DNA of 64,000 nt from Candidatus Poribacteria bacterium. GTDB taxonomy: Bacteria > Poribacteria > WGA-4E > UBA9662. This document shows, piece by piece, positions 18,796 to 27,321 of this stretch (the stretch's first letter is position 1; every line of letters starts with the position of its first letter). The stretch spans positions 1 to 64,000 of the forward strand of contig PAQF01000059.1 in assembly GCA_002709695.1 (NCBI GenBank), in the 5' to 3' direction. The notes beneath the pieces are model-generated. The model searched no databases and was not told the DNA's origin. It saw only the letters and a program-made list of their open reading frames with translations. Made by a program: the position numbers and the translations under genes.

Positions 18796-18878
18796 TTAAG
18801 AATCACTCACTATTTTGTCGCACCTAAACCAAAGTAGATCTCCGAGTTCAAACTGAATTGGAAAGAAAAAACATAACC

Positions 18879-21323
18879 ATGAAAATTAAAGAAAAACAAC
18901 TATATACACCTAACAACAGATACAGCCTGACATTTTTTTGTCTACTGATAATGCTGACAATTTCGACAGGTATTTTCGAAGCAAAAATTGCAGCGCAAAA
19001 TGATATTGAGGTAACAGAGAATCCTATCTATCGGGACCCACAACCAAACCAATTCTTCAAGAAATGGCTTGTGTTGGGACCAATCCCGGTCTCTGCTGAG
19101 GAAACGATTCCAGAAAAAGACAAGCAAAAAAAGATTTTCGAAGCTGAACCTCCTTTCCCAATCAAAGACCTTTACCCAGCCAAATCAAGCCATCAAATCG
19201 GTGACAAGGAATATCAGTGGCAACTGTTTGCCTCAGAGGATGAGACTATAGATCTAAACCAAATCTATGGAACAACAGAGTTTGCTGAAGCTTATGTCTG
19301 GGCGGAAATCCACCTGTCAGAACCCAAGAACGTTTTACTTGGTATTGGCAGTGATGACAGCGTAAAGGTATGGCTCAATGGGCAAACCATCCACCAAAAC
19401 TGGAGTGACCGTCCAATCTCGAAAGATCAGGATCTGGTACCTGTGACCTTTAAAAAAGGTCAAAACCAACTACTACTCAAAATTCAGAACGGAAGATCAA
19501 ATTGGGGGTTTTGCTGCCGGATACTCGGTTCCGACACACTACCCAGAAAACTGCTAGAGACGGCGGGGTTGGGAGATTTAGATACCCTTGAAATGCTGTT
19601 ATCGAACGGAGCAGATATCAATGCCACCAACTATGGCCTGACAGCCCTGCATTACGCCAAAATCCGTGGGCGAGATGACGTAATTACATTCCTACGCAAA
19701 AAAGGAATAAACGCCAAAATTCCGATGCCCGCCCCAGAAACAGTTATAGACGCTCTGTTCCAAGACATCATCAAAGAAGATTCACCGGGAGCAGCAGTTC
19801 TCATCGCTCAAAACGGGGAGATCCTTTACCAGAAAGGATTTGGATATGCCAACCTTAAAAATCAGATTCCAATCACGCCACAAACCAAGTTCCGCATCGG
19901 CTCCATCACCAAACAATTCACGGCATCTGCCATCCTGAAACTAAAAGAAGAAAACTTACTAAAAGTCACAGACCGTCTCTCCAAGTTTCTGCCCGATTAC
20001 CCTCGCGGTGATGAGGTTACCATCCATCATCTACTGACCCACACTTCAGGAATCCTCAATTACACCAATTATCCAGAATTCGCGGCAGCAGTGGAAACCT
20101 ATGTTGAAGAAGAAGAGATGATCGAGCTTTTCAAAGCAGATAAGTTTGACTTTGACCCGGGAGAAAAATGGTCCTATAGCAACTCAGGTTATTTCCTACT
20201 TGGACATATCATCGAAAAAGTTTCCGGCCAATCCTTGAAAAATTACCTCAAACGCCATTTTTCCGATCCGACTGGCATGAAAAATACTGAAGCCCATGAC
20301 TCGAACCACCCTCCACAAAATGAAGCCACCGGGTATTCCTATGTTACAGACAAACCTGAAAAAGCAATTAACTGGGATATGTCCCGTGCAGGAGGAGCAG
20401 GAAATCTCTACTCCACAATCCAAGATCTTTACCATTGGAATGAAGCAATTTTTAATAACAAACTACTAAACCAAAACACACTCAAATTAGCTTTCACACC
20501 AGTGAAAATTAATGATGGCAGTTCAGGTAATGCCTTTGGAGGCCAATACGGTTACGGCTGGATGCTGATGGAGAAACGCGGACTGAAAGAGATTGGACAT
20601 GGTGGTAGTTTACCAGGATGGGCGTCTTATCTGACACGTTATCCCCAGCAAAACCTGACAATTGCCATCCTGGCAAACGCTTCGCCAGCAGTTCCAAATC
20701 TAGTTCCATCAGCTCTAGCAGATACAATTGCCGAGATTTACCTGTGGCAACAAATGAAACCCATGGAATCTTTTGCTACAGACAAAACCGTAAACATTAG
20801 TGATGACTATATCGGCCAATACGACTACGTAGGAGGCATAATGACCATCACTCGGGAAGGAAACCAACTATTTGCTCAACTGACCGGGCAACCAAAGCTG
20901 AAAATCTTCCCCAAGTCCCAAACGGAGTTCTTCTGGAAAGTTGTCGACGCCCAAATCACTTTCGTTCGTAACAAGAAAGGTGAAATTGCCCATGTTATCC
21001 ACCATCAAGGAGGACAAACCCTCACAGCTCCCAGATTAGAACAGAAAAGTGTTGCGCAAATAAACACAGCCACTTATAGCCATTACGTAGGAGAATACGA
21101 TTATGGTCATGGTGCTATTCTGACCATAACCAAGGAAGGAGGCCAGTTGCTAGCACAAATGACAGGACAGCCAAAATTCGAAATCTTTCCGCAATCCAAG
21201 ACAAAGTTCTTCTGGAAGGTGGTCAATGCCCAAGTAACGTTTGTCAAAAACGACAAGGGCAACGTTAGTAAGATAATACATCATCAAGCTGGTGCTGAAA
21301 TCCAAGCCCCAAAAATCAAGTAA
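18879..21323 (+). CDS. Exported serine hydrolase: lectin-like + ankyrin + class C beta-lactamase-like domains
   Basis: An 814-aa protein. I start at ATG 18879 (GGAAAG 13 nt upstream). An N-terminal hydrophobic segment acts as signal or anchor. Next comes a galactose-binding-like beta domain (WLVLGPIPVS ... SDDSVKVWLNGQ, about residues 55-220), then two ankyrin units (DLDTLEMLLSNGADINATN...LTALHYAKIRG core motifs, about 225-285). The beta-lactamase/penicillin-binding-like domain has SITK (Ser342, Lys345), YSN (about 433) and HGG (about 574). The C-terminus has two about 75-aa repeats (YIGQYDYVGGIMTITREGNQ and a copy). Such enzymes are esterases, D-amino-peptidases or beta-lactamase relatives; the substrate is unknown. 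Confidence 0.88.
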   Translation: MKIKEKQLYTPNNRYSLTFFCLLIMLTISTGIFEAKIAAQNDIEVTENPIYRDPQPNQFFKKWLVLGPIPVSAEETIPEKDKQKKIFEAEPPFPIKDLYPAKSSHQIGDKEYQWQLFASEDETIDLNQIYGTTEFAEAYVWAEIHLSEPKNVLLGIGSDDSVKVWLNGQTIHQNWSDRPISKDQDLVPVTFKKGQNQLLLKIQNGRSNWGFCCRILGSDTLPRKLLETAGLGDLDTLEMLLSNGADINATNYGLTALHYAKIRGRDDVITFLRKKGINAKIPMPAPETVIDALFQDIIKEDSPGAAVLIAQNGEILYQKGFGYANLKNQIPITPQTKFRIGSITKQFTASAILKLKEENLLKVTDRLSKFLPDYPRGDEVTIHHLLTHTSGILNYTNYPEFAAAVETYVEEEEMIELFKADKFDFDPGEKWSYSNSGYFLLGHIIEKVSGQSLKNYLKRHFSDPTGMKNTEAHDSNHPPQNEATGYSYVTDKPEKAINWDMSRAGGAGNLYSTIQDLYHWNEAIFNNKLLNQNTLKLAFTPVKINDGSSGNAFGGQYGYGWMLMEKRGLKEIGHGGSLPGWASYLTRYPQQNLTIAILANASPAVPNLVPSALADTIAEIYLWQQMKPMESFATDKTVNISDDYIGQYDYVGGIMTITREGNQLFAQLTGQPKLKIFPKSQTEFFWKVVDAQITFVRNKKGEIAHVIHHQGGQTLTAPRLEQKSVAQINTATYSHYVGEYDYGHGAILTITKEGGQLLAQMTGQPKFEIFPQSKTKFFWKVVNAQVTFVKNDKGNVSKIIHHQAGAEIQAPKIK

Positions 21324-21399
21324 GACAAGGAATTAAGAGCTTCTCCCAGATAATTTTATCAGGAAAGATTTATCTTCACCATATTTCAAGGAGATCAAT

Positions 21400-21452
21400 A
21401 TGAAATTCCGAGTTGGTATCATCACTATATAATTGGTATCATCACTATATAA
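21400..21452 (+). repeat. 20-bp tandem duplication after a possible Gfo/Idh start remnant
   Basis: TTGGTATCATCACTATATAA occurs twice, at 21413-21432 and 21433-21452, with no gap. The first copy is inside a 10-codon frame (ATG 21400, AAGGAG just upstream) encoding MKFRVGIITI. That peptide looks like the first residues of a Gfo/Idh/MocA protein (MKFRVGIIG...) followed by stops. Confidence 0.55.
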
Positions 21453-21597
21453 AAGGTCTAGGCGTGAGAGATTGATCCTTCCCTGTCGCATAAGGGTGAC
21501 ATAGAAATTTAAAATCAAACGATTTATAAATAGCCAACAAACGAAAGCCACCATCTATTTCAAAAAGTCTGCTACGAGAAAAAGCAAAAGGTTATAA

Positions 21598-22356
21598 ATG
21601 ATCACAGTTGAAATTTGCTTAGAAGACATTGAATCAGCGATAGCCGCCCAGCAAGGCGGTGCTAACCGCATTGAGCTCTGCGACAACTTAACAGTTGGAG
21701 GAACCACACCAAGTATTGGACTGATAAGTCAAATCCGAAAACAACTGGAGATTGAATTACAAGTCATCATTCGCCCCAGAGGTGGAAATTTCTGTTATTC
21801 AGATATTGAATTCAACGTCATGAAGGAAGATATCGAAGCCGCCAAGTCAGTTGGGGTTGACGGAATTGTGACTGGAATTTTAAATACTGATGGAACAATA
21901 GATACATCACGAACAAACAGCTTGGTTCAAATTGCCAACCCAATTCCAGTAACTTTTCATCGTGCTTTTGATCATACCAAAGACCCTTTTGACTCCCTAG
22001 AGTTGCTGGTAGATATTGGTGTTTCCAGAATTTTATCTTCAGGCAAAGCCCCGTCAGCTATTGAAGGATTGTCATTGCTTAGACAACTACAAGAAAAAGC
22101 AAAAAACAGGATTTCAATCATGGCAGGTGGTGGTATCAACCACGAAAATGTACAGTTGATTATCAATCAAACTCAGATCCAAGAAATCCATGCAGGTTCT
22201 AGTTGTACACAACCAGACTATACAAAAACATATTTTCAATCTTCAGATGTTATCATTGACCACAAGAACAAAAACAACGCGTATCAGCAAGTTTCCGCCG
22301 CACTGGTCAGCCAACTGGTAACAGCCACAGGCCAAACAAAGAACTTCTTAAAATAG
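21598..22356 (+). CDS. cutC: CutC family protein
   Basis: A 252-aa TIM-barrel protein covering the whole CutC family. It has the N-terminal VEICLEDIESAIAAQQGGA, GANRIELCDNL, IIRPRGGNFCYSD and the C-terminal GGGINHENV and EIHAGS motifs. CutC was linked to copper tolerance in E. coli, but its reaction is not established. AAGG lies 8 nt before the ATG. It is between the serine hydrolase and the glycosylasparaginase, with 240 bp before it, and probably has its own promoter. No other copper gene is adjacent; the CopZ-like gene is 12 kb away. Confidence 0.93.
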   Translation: MITVEICLEDIESAIAAQQGGANRIELCDNLTVGGTTPSIGLISQIRKQLEIELQVIIRPRGGNFCYSDIEFNVMKEDIEAAKSVGVDGIVTGILNTDGTIDTSRTNSLVQIANPIPVTFHRAFDHTKDPFDSLELLVDIGVSRILSSGKAPSAIEGLSLLRQLQEKAKNRISIMAGGGINHENVQLIINQTQIQEIHAGSSCTQPDYTKTYFQSSDVIIDHKNKNNAYQQVSAALVSQLVTATGQTKNFLK

Positions 22357-22490
22357 AGATGCCTATAGCCCTACTGTTAAACGAAAAAACCACATCTAAT
22401 CAGTAACATTAAATCACATAAATACAACCGAACCAAACCCATGAAATATCCAACACATTTTACCTGTTATATCAAAAAAGGATATTGTTG

Positions 22491-23510
22491 ATGATTCAGA
22501 TCAATCGAAAAGAATTTCTTACCAATCTAATGGTTGGAGCAGCAACCACCACAACACTCTTGGGAGGTAGAATGGCAGCAGCAGAAACCGAGAATCACAA
22601 CATCCAAACAAACAATTATCCATTGTTTGTCTCAACCTGGGCTTTTGGAAAAGCAACCAACGACGAAGCCCTGAAAACCTATCAGCGAACAGAATCCCTA
22701 TTAGATGCAGTAGAATCCGGCATTCGCGTTACAGAAGCTGATGTATCAAATGCTTCCGTTGGCATTGGCGGTATTCCCAATGCCGATGGAATTGTACAAC
22801 TCGATGCCTGTATTATGGATGGACCAGACCATCGAGTTGGCAGCGTCGCCGCCATCGAAGGTATTGCACATCCTATTTCCGTTGCACGTAAAGTTATGGA
22901 GAAAACACCACATGTCATGCTAGCAGGTGAAGGAGCCCAGAAATTCGCGCTAGACCAAGGTTTTCAGCACACAAACCTGTTAACCAAAAACCGGGAAGAA
23001 GAATGGAAAAGTTGGCAAAAAGGAAAGGACAAAGAGGCACACAGTGATGCACACGACACGATTACACTACTAGCCTTAGACCAACATGGTGATATTGCAG
23101 GTGGTTGCTCAACCAGTGGTTGGGGTTACAAATTACCTGGTCGTGTCGGTGACTCTCCAATCATCGGTGGAGGTCTCTATGTTGACAATCAAGTAGGTGC
23201 AGCAGGTTGCACGGGAAAAGGCGAAAATTGTATGCGCTACTGTGCCTCCTTCATGGTCGTTGAGTTTATGCGTTCCGGTTTAGACCCGCAAAGCGCATGC
23301 ATAGCTGCCATCAAAAGAATTGCTTCTACTGATCCACTAGGTCTTAACTTGGAGATTTACTTCATTGCCTTAGATAAACATGGAAACCACGGTGCTGCTG
23401 GTGTTGGAAAAGGGTTTCAATATGTCATAACGACCCCAGAAAACAGCCAAGTGCTTCAAAGCGAGGCTATTGGAGAAGGATCCGTCGGAGCAGAAGGAGG
23501 AAATCGTTAA
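22491..23510 (+). CDS. N4-(beta-N-acetylglucosaminyl)-L-asparaginase (glycosylasparaginase)
   Basis: A 339-aa Ntn hydrolase of the asparaginase-2 family. I use ATG 22491, preceded by AAAAAGGA. A hydrophobic N-terminus with NRKEFL followed by MVGAATTTTLLGG suggests export, possibly through Tat (RK rather than RR). The autocatalytic cleavage site is HD-T (Thr190), which becomes the N-terminal nucleophile of the beta chain. GCSTSGWGYKLPGRVGDSPIIG and GAAGCTGKGE (binding-pocket motifs) follow. It would cleave the GlcNAc-Asn bond in glycopeptides, freeing aspartate and amino-sugar, which fits a bacterium feeding on host or matrix glycoproteins. Confidence 0.93.
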   Translation: MIQINRKEFLTNLMVGAATTTTLLGGRMAAAETENHNIQTNNYPLFVSTWAFGKATNDEALKTYQRTESLLDAVESGIRVTEADVSNASVGIGGIPNADGIVQLDACIMDGPDHRVGSVAAIEGIAHPISVARKVMEKTPHVMLAGEGAQKFALDQGFQHTNLLTKNREEEWKSWQKGKDKEAHSDAHDTITLLALDQHGDIAGGCSTSGWGYKLPGRVGDSPIIGGGLYVDNQVGAAGCTGKGENCMRYCASFMVVEFMRSGLDPQSACIAAIKRIASTDPLGLNLEIYFIALDKHGNHGAAGVGKGFQYVITTPENSQVLQSEAIGEGSVGAEGGNR

Positions 23511-23617
23511 TAACACCACTACAACCCCAAATCACCCAAAATTTAAAACGTGCACATTACGGCTAAAACTAACAATTATATTCCCAAACATAAAACCAAT
23601 CATGATCTACTAATTTA

Positions 23618-23626
23618 TGGTATAAT
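23618..23626 (+). promoter_or_regulatory. Extended -10 promoter before the aldo/keto reductase
   Basis: TGGTATAAT (TGn plus a perfect TATAAT at 23621-23626) lies 48 bp before the ATG at 23674. No good -35 box is seen, as is common for extended -10 promoters. Confidence 0.5.
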
Positions 23627-23673
23627 TATTCAGGTTTTTGACATAATCCAAGTATCATTGACGAGGTAATTCA

Positions 23674-24441
23674 ATGCAGACAGTAGATTTAGGAAAAAGT
23701 GGTATCCACACATCACGCCTAGCTATTGGAACAGGTTCCAATGGTTGGAATTATAAATCTGACCAGACAGCACTGGGACTAAAGGGATTAGCAGATTTGT
23801 TCATTTATGCGCATGACTGCGGTATCAGATTCTGGGATTCTGCCGATCAATACGGGAGTCATCCTCATATGAAAGAAGCATTAAAAAGCCTTGATCGCCA
23901 GTCCGTAACCATTACATCAAAAACAACATCACGTACCGCCGAAACCGTTGAAGAAGACGTCAAACGTTTTTTACAGGAAATTGGCACTGACTACGTCGAC
24001 ATAGTACTCCTGCATTGCCTCACAAACCGAGATTGGGTCGAACGCTATCCGGAAGCGATGGAAGCCCTCACACGTTGCAAAGAAAAAGGACTCATTCGTG
24101 CCCACGGTGTGTCATGCCATGATTTTGGAGCCTTCCAAACGGCAGCATTTTGCGAATGGGTAGAGATCGTGCTAGCTCGAATCAATTACGCTGGGGTTTC
24201 CATGGATGCCTCACCACCCGATGTCATTAGGGTAATGGAACACATGGCGCATACTGGCAAAGGAATCTATGGTATGAAAGTGTTAGGTATGGGAAAACTG
24301 ACACGAGAGGACAATGGCACTCGCCAAGCAATTGAATTTGTGATGGGACTTGATTGCGTCCATGCCATGACTATTGGTATGACAAGCCACCAACAAGTTG
24401 ACGAAAACCTGAAAATCATCAATGAGTATCTCCCAGCTTAA
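23674..24441 (+). CDS. Aldo/keto reductase
   Basis: A 255-aa NADPH-dependent reductase, shorter than the usual 310-330 aa. The catalytic tetrad is visible: Asp and Tyr in WDSADQYGSH (about residues 50-60), Lys in ITSKTTS and His in VLLHCLTNRD. The C-terminal cofactor loop is abbreviated (AMTIGMTSHQQVDENLKII). GAGG precedes the ATG. The 3' end overlaps or abuts the EnvC-like gene, so the two are probably co-transcribed. The carbonyl substrate is unknown. Confidence 0.9.
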   Translation: MQTVDLGKSGIHTSRLAIGTGSNGWNYKSDQTALGLKGLADLFIYAHDCGIRFWDSADQYGSHPHMKEALKSLDRQSVTITSKTTSRTAETVEEDVKRFLQEIGTDYVDIVLLHCLTNRDWVERYPEAMEALTRCKEKGLIRAHGVSCHDFGAFQTAAFCEWVEIVLARINYAGVSMDASPPDVIRVMEHMAHTGKGIYGMKVLGMGKLTREDNGTRQAIEFVMGLDCVHAMTIGMTSHQQVDENLKIINEYLPA

Positions 24442-25660
24442 ACTCCAAAGTATGCCCAAGCTTAAAAGAGTAATAGCCGCTACCTTAATAATTATAGCAA
24501 CACTCCCAGCAAAAGGGCAGTTGTATCCACTGGGAGACAGCGAAGTTTCCAATCAAATTGATCTACAAGTCCCAGAGGAAGAACTACTTGAAATCGAACG
24601 AAACGCGGAACTCGAACGAAAGCGAAATCAAAAACGGAAAACGCTACTAGAACGTAATCAACTTATCAAAAAGGAGAGCAGCCTACTAAAACAACTCCAA
24701 CAAATTGATATTAAGCTCTCTATCACCCAAAAAGAAATAATAGAATATAAACAAAAAATTCAAAATTACACTCTCAAAGCAGAGAAACTCCAATTAGAAT
24801 TACAAACATTAAAAACACAATACCAACAATATAAAAAACGTCTGGCCAAACGAATCAGAGCCATCTATAAAATGGGATATGGACGACAGACAAATCAGGT
24901 ATTAAAACTATTGATTAGTTCAGAAAACTTTGGAGACTTATTGAAACGGTACAAATATGCTAGTGCAACTGCTGCCACTGACCAGCAACTGCTACAAACG
25001 CTCGAAAACCAACAGACACAAATTATCGAAACCCACACAACATGGCAATCACAAATCAAACAAATTGAAACTGTTTCCAAGGCAACAGAAAAAAAACAAC
25101 TGGACATTATTCAGCAAAAAAAGGAACGAGAAACACTCCTTAAAACATATCGAAGCCAGCGTGTCGTACACGACCAAACGCTAACAGAGTTGAAAAACGC
25201 AGTCAGTGAACTGGAGGAACTTCTAGGCGTTATTTCCAACGAATCCATCGCAGAAAAAGCTGAAGAACTAACTGGTGTGACACGAAATCTATTAGGCAAC
25301 ATACAATGGCCAGTTATCGGTAATATCGTAGAAAACCAAAACCCACATGACCGAGGTCTCACCATTCAGGCAAAATCGGGGACCGAAGTTCGTTGTGTCG
25401 CCGAGGGTATAGTCGCCCGCACAATTCCGTCAGTTGTTGGATATGGAAACACTATACTCATTGCTCATGGAAACAATTATGCCACAGTATACACACACTT
25501 ATCTGAAACTTTAGTAACGACCGGAAACTCAATCACAAAAGGTCAAATTATCGGCAAAGTAGGTGAAACGGGATCCTTGATCGGCGCGAGTCTCTATTTT
25601 GAACTATGGCACAACTATGAAAGACTGAATACCAAGAAGTGGTTGACCAAAACCCCTTAA
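24422..25660 (+). CDS. EnvC-like murein hydrolase activator, degenerate LytM domain
   Basis: A protein of up to 412 aa. The first ATG (24422) overlaps the reductase gene by 20 nt; ATG 24452 gives a cleaner signal peptide (MPKLKRVIAATLIIIATLPA), so the start is uncertain. Residues about 50-260 form a long coiled coil rich in Gln, Lys and Glu. The C-terminal M23/LytM domain (about 290-405) keeps its glycines and hydrophobic core (GYGNTILIAHGNNYATVYTH) but lacks zinc ligands: the HxxxD motif reads HDRGLTI and HLHFE is replaced by SLYFELW. The same substitution is known in E. coli EnvC, which activates amidases at the division septum instead of cutting murein. I infer that role and a Gram-negative envelope. 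Confidence 0.87.
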   Translation: MSISQLKLQSMPKLKRVIAATLIIIATLPAKGQLYPLGDSEVSNQIDLQVPEEELLEIERNAELERKRNQKRKTLLERNQLIKKESSLLKQLQQIDIKLSITQKEIIEYKQKIQNYTLKAEKLQLELQTLKTQYQQYKKRLAKRIRAIYKMGYGRQTNQVLKLLISSENFGDLLKRYKYASATAATDQQLLQTLENQQTQIIETHTTWQSQIKQIETVSKATEKKQLDIIQQKKERETLLKTYRSQRVVHDQTLTELKNAVSELEELLGVISNESIAEKAEELTGVTRNLLGNIQWPVIGNIVENQNPHDRGLTIQAKSGTEVRCVAEGIVARTIPSVVGYGNTILIAHGNNYATVYTHLSETLVTTGNSITKGQIIGKVGETGSLIGASLYFELWHNYERLNTKKWLTKTP

Positions 25661-25781
25661 TCGACTATGATCTCTAACATTACAATCAGGTGATACCAAC
25701 ACACTCCATCAATCATCAGCAAAACGAGCTACAGTTATAAATCAAATTAACTGAAAAATTAATTTTTAGAGTGTCAAAAAC

Positions 25782-27230
25782 ATGGGAAACAGATACGAAA
25801 CTGTAATCGGTTTAGAAATCCACGCAGAATTATCAACGGCAAGCAAGCTTTTTTGTAATTCTGATGCTAGCTTTGGCGGAGACCCAAACACTAAAACTGG
25901 AGTCATCTCTACAGGCATGCCAGGGGTATTACCCGTCCTAAACAAACGAGCCTTGGAACTCTCGGTTCGTGCGGGTTTAGCAACCAATTGTCAGATTGCC
26001 AACTATAGTAAATTCGACCGGAAGAATTATTTTTACCCAGACCTGCCCAAAGGCTATCAAATCACACAATATGACCTGCCAATTTGTTATGACGGCCACG
26101 TTGACTTTGAACTTGAAGGAGAAACAAAACGAGTACGGATAAATCGTATACATTTAGAAGAAGACGCAGGCAAACTGGTACATGGTGATATAACAGGCAA
26201 CCCAAACCGAAGTTATGTCGATTTTAACCGCGCAGGTGTCCCTTTACTGGAGATTGTAACCGAACCTGATCTCCGTTCTCCCGAAGAAGCTATTGCTTTA
26301 TGGCGAGCCGTCAAGGAAATCTTGGAGTACATTGAGATCAGTGATTGTAATATGGAAGAAGGAAGTTTCCGTTGTGATGCTAATATTTCGATTAGACCTG
26401 TTGGCAGTAAAGAATTCGGAACTCGCACTGAACTGAAGAATAAAAACTCGTTTCAACACGTTTTGGCTGCACTTAAATACGAACAAAAACGTCAAGCACA
26501 GGTCTTGGACGAAGGCGGCAACATAAAGCAGGTAACGTTAAAATTTGATCCCAACACAGGGAAAACATCCCCCATGAGAAGCAAAGAGGAAGCACATGAC
26601 TACAGATACTTCCCAGAACCTGATCTTGTTCCGTTTGAAGTTAACGATGAAGAAATCAAACAAATACATGGCGAGCTACCGGAACTACCAGCAGAGTTTC
26701 GTAAACGATTCACTAAAGAATATGCAATCCCTACTTACGATGCCAGTGTCTTAACCAACACCAGACAAATGGCAGAATACTTTGATCAGGCAGTGAAACT
26801 GTCTGGTGACGCTAAAGCATGTAGTAATTGGATAATGGGCGACCTATCAGCCTTACTCAACGATTCAAATACCAGTATTGACAATTGCCAATTCACAACA
26901 CAACATTTAAGTGAATTAATCCAATTAATTGAAGATGGAACAATTAGCGGAAAGATAGCTAAATCCGTAATTGCTAACAGTTTTGAAAATGGACAAATGC
27001 CACGCCAAATTGTGGACGAGCAAGGGCTTTCTCAGATTTCAGACTCCTCAGAAATTGAAGGTATTGTTGATGAAGTGATTTCAGCCAACCAAGAATCTGC
27101 CCAAGACTACATTAACGGTAAAAAGAAAGCTTTGGGTTTTCTAGTTGGCCAAGTGATGAAAGCCACCAAAGGTAAAGCTAATCCCAAGCTGGTAAATCAA
27201 ATTCTAGCCCAGAAGCTCACAAGGGAATAG
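25782..27230 (+). CDS. gatB: Aspartyl/glutamyl-tRNA(Asn/Gln) amidotransferase subunit B
   Basis: A 482-aa protein of normal family length. It has YETVIGLEIHAELSTASKLFC at the N-terminus (core VIGLEIHAEL), PGVLPVLN, FDRKNYFYPDLPKGYQITQ and RFRVDYNRAG-like DFNRAGVPLLEIVTEPD (core GVPLLEIVTEPD), then a GatB/YqeY tail ending in ATKGKANPKLVNQIL. GatB is the kinase/tRNA-binding subunit that activates Glu-tRNA(Gln) or Asp-tRNA(Asn) for transamidation. gatA and gatC are not nearby, so the genes are dispersed. It is followed by a strong hairpin and rlmN. Confidence 0.97.
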   Translation: MGNRYETVIGLEIHAELSTASKLFCNSDASFGGDPNTKTGVISTGMPGVLPVLNKRALELSVRAGLATNCQIANYSKFDRKNYFYPDLPKGYQITQYDLPICYDGHVDFELEGETKRVRINRIHLEEDAGKLVHGDITGNPNRSYVDFNRAGVPLLEIVTEPDLRSPEEAIALWRAVKEILEYIEISDCNMEEGSFRCDANISIRPVGSKEFGTRTELKNKNSFQHVLAALKYEQKRQAQVLDEGGNIKQVTLKFDPNTGKTSPMRSKEEAHDYRYFPEPDLVPFEVNDEEIKQIHGELPELPAEFRKRFTKEYAIPTYDASVLTNTRQMAEYFDQAVKLSGDAKACSNWIMGDLSALLNDSNTSIDNCQFTTQHLSELIQLIEDGTISGKIAKSVIANSFENGQMPRQIVDEQGLSQISDSSEIEGIVDEVISANQESAQDYINGKKKALGFLVGQVMKATKGKANPKLVNQILAQKLTRE

Positions 27231-27250
27231 ATCAACAAACTTCTTGCACC

Positions 27251-27290
27251 AAAAAGGTACACGCACCTTCGTGTACAGGTGTGTGTTACC
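27251..27290. terminator. Strong hairpin between gatB and rlmN
   Basis: GGTACACGCACCT (27256-27268) pairs with AGGTGTGTGTTACC (27277-27290): 13 pairs, one bulged T and one G-T pair, around the loop TCGTGTAC. An alternative 7-bp hairpin (GTACACG / CGTGTAC) uses part of the same bases. AAAAA precedes it on the plus strand, so on the minus strand the stem is followed by TTTTT like an intrinsic terminator. On the plus strand there is no U-tract. Confidence 0.5.
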
Positions 27291-27321
27291 AATAACCACC
27301 TAGAAATAAGCTGCTATTCAA

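Noticed and set aside
24422-25660. An active M23 endopeptidase.
   Set aside because: The zinc-binding His and Asp residues are replaced, as in EnvC.
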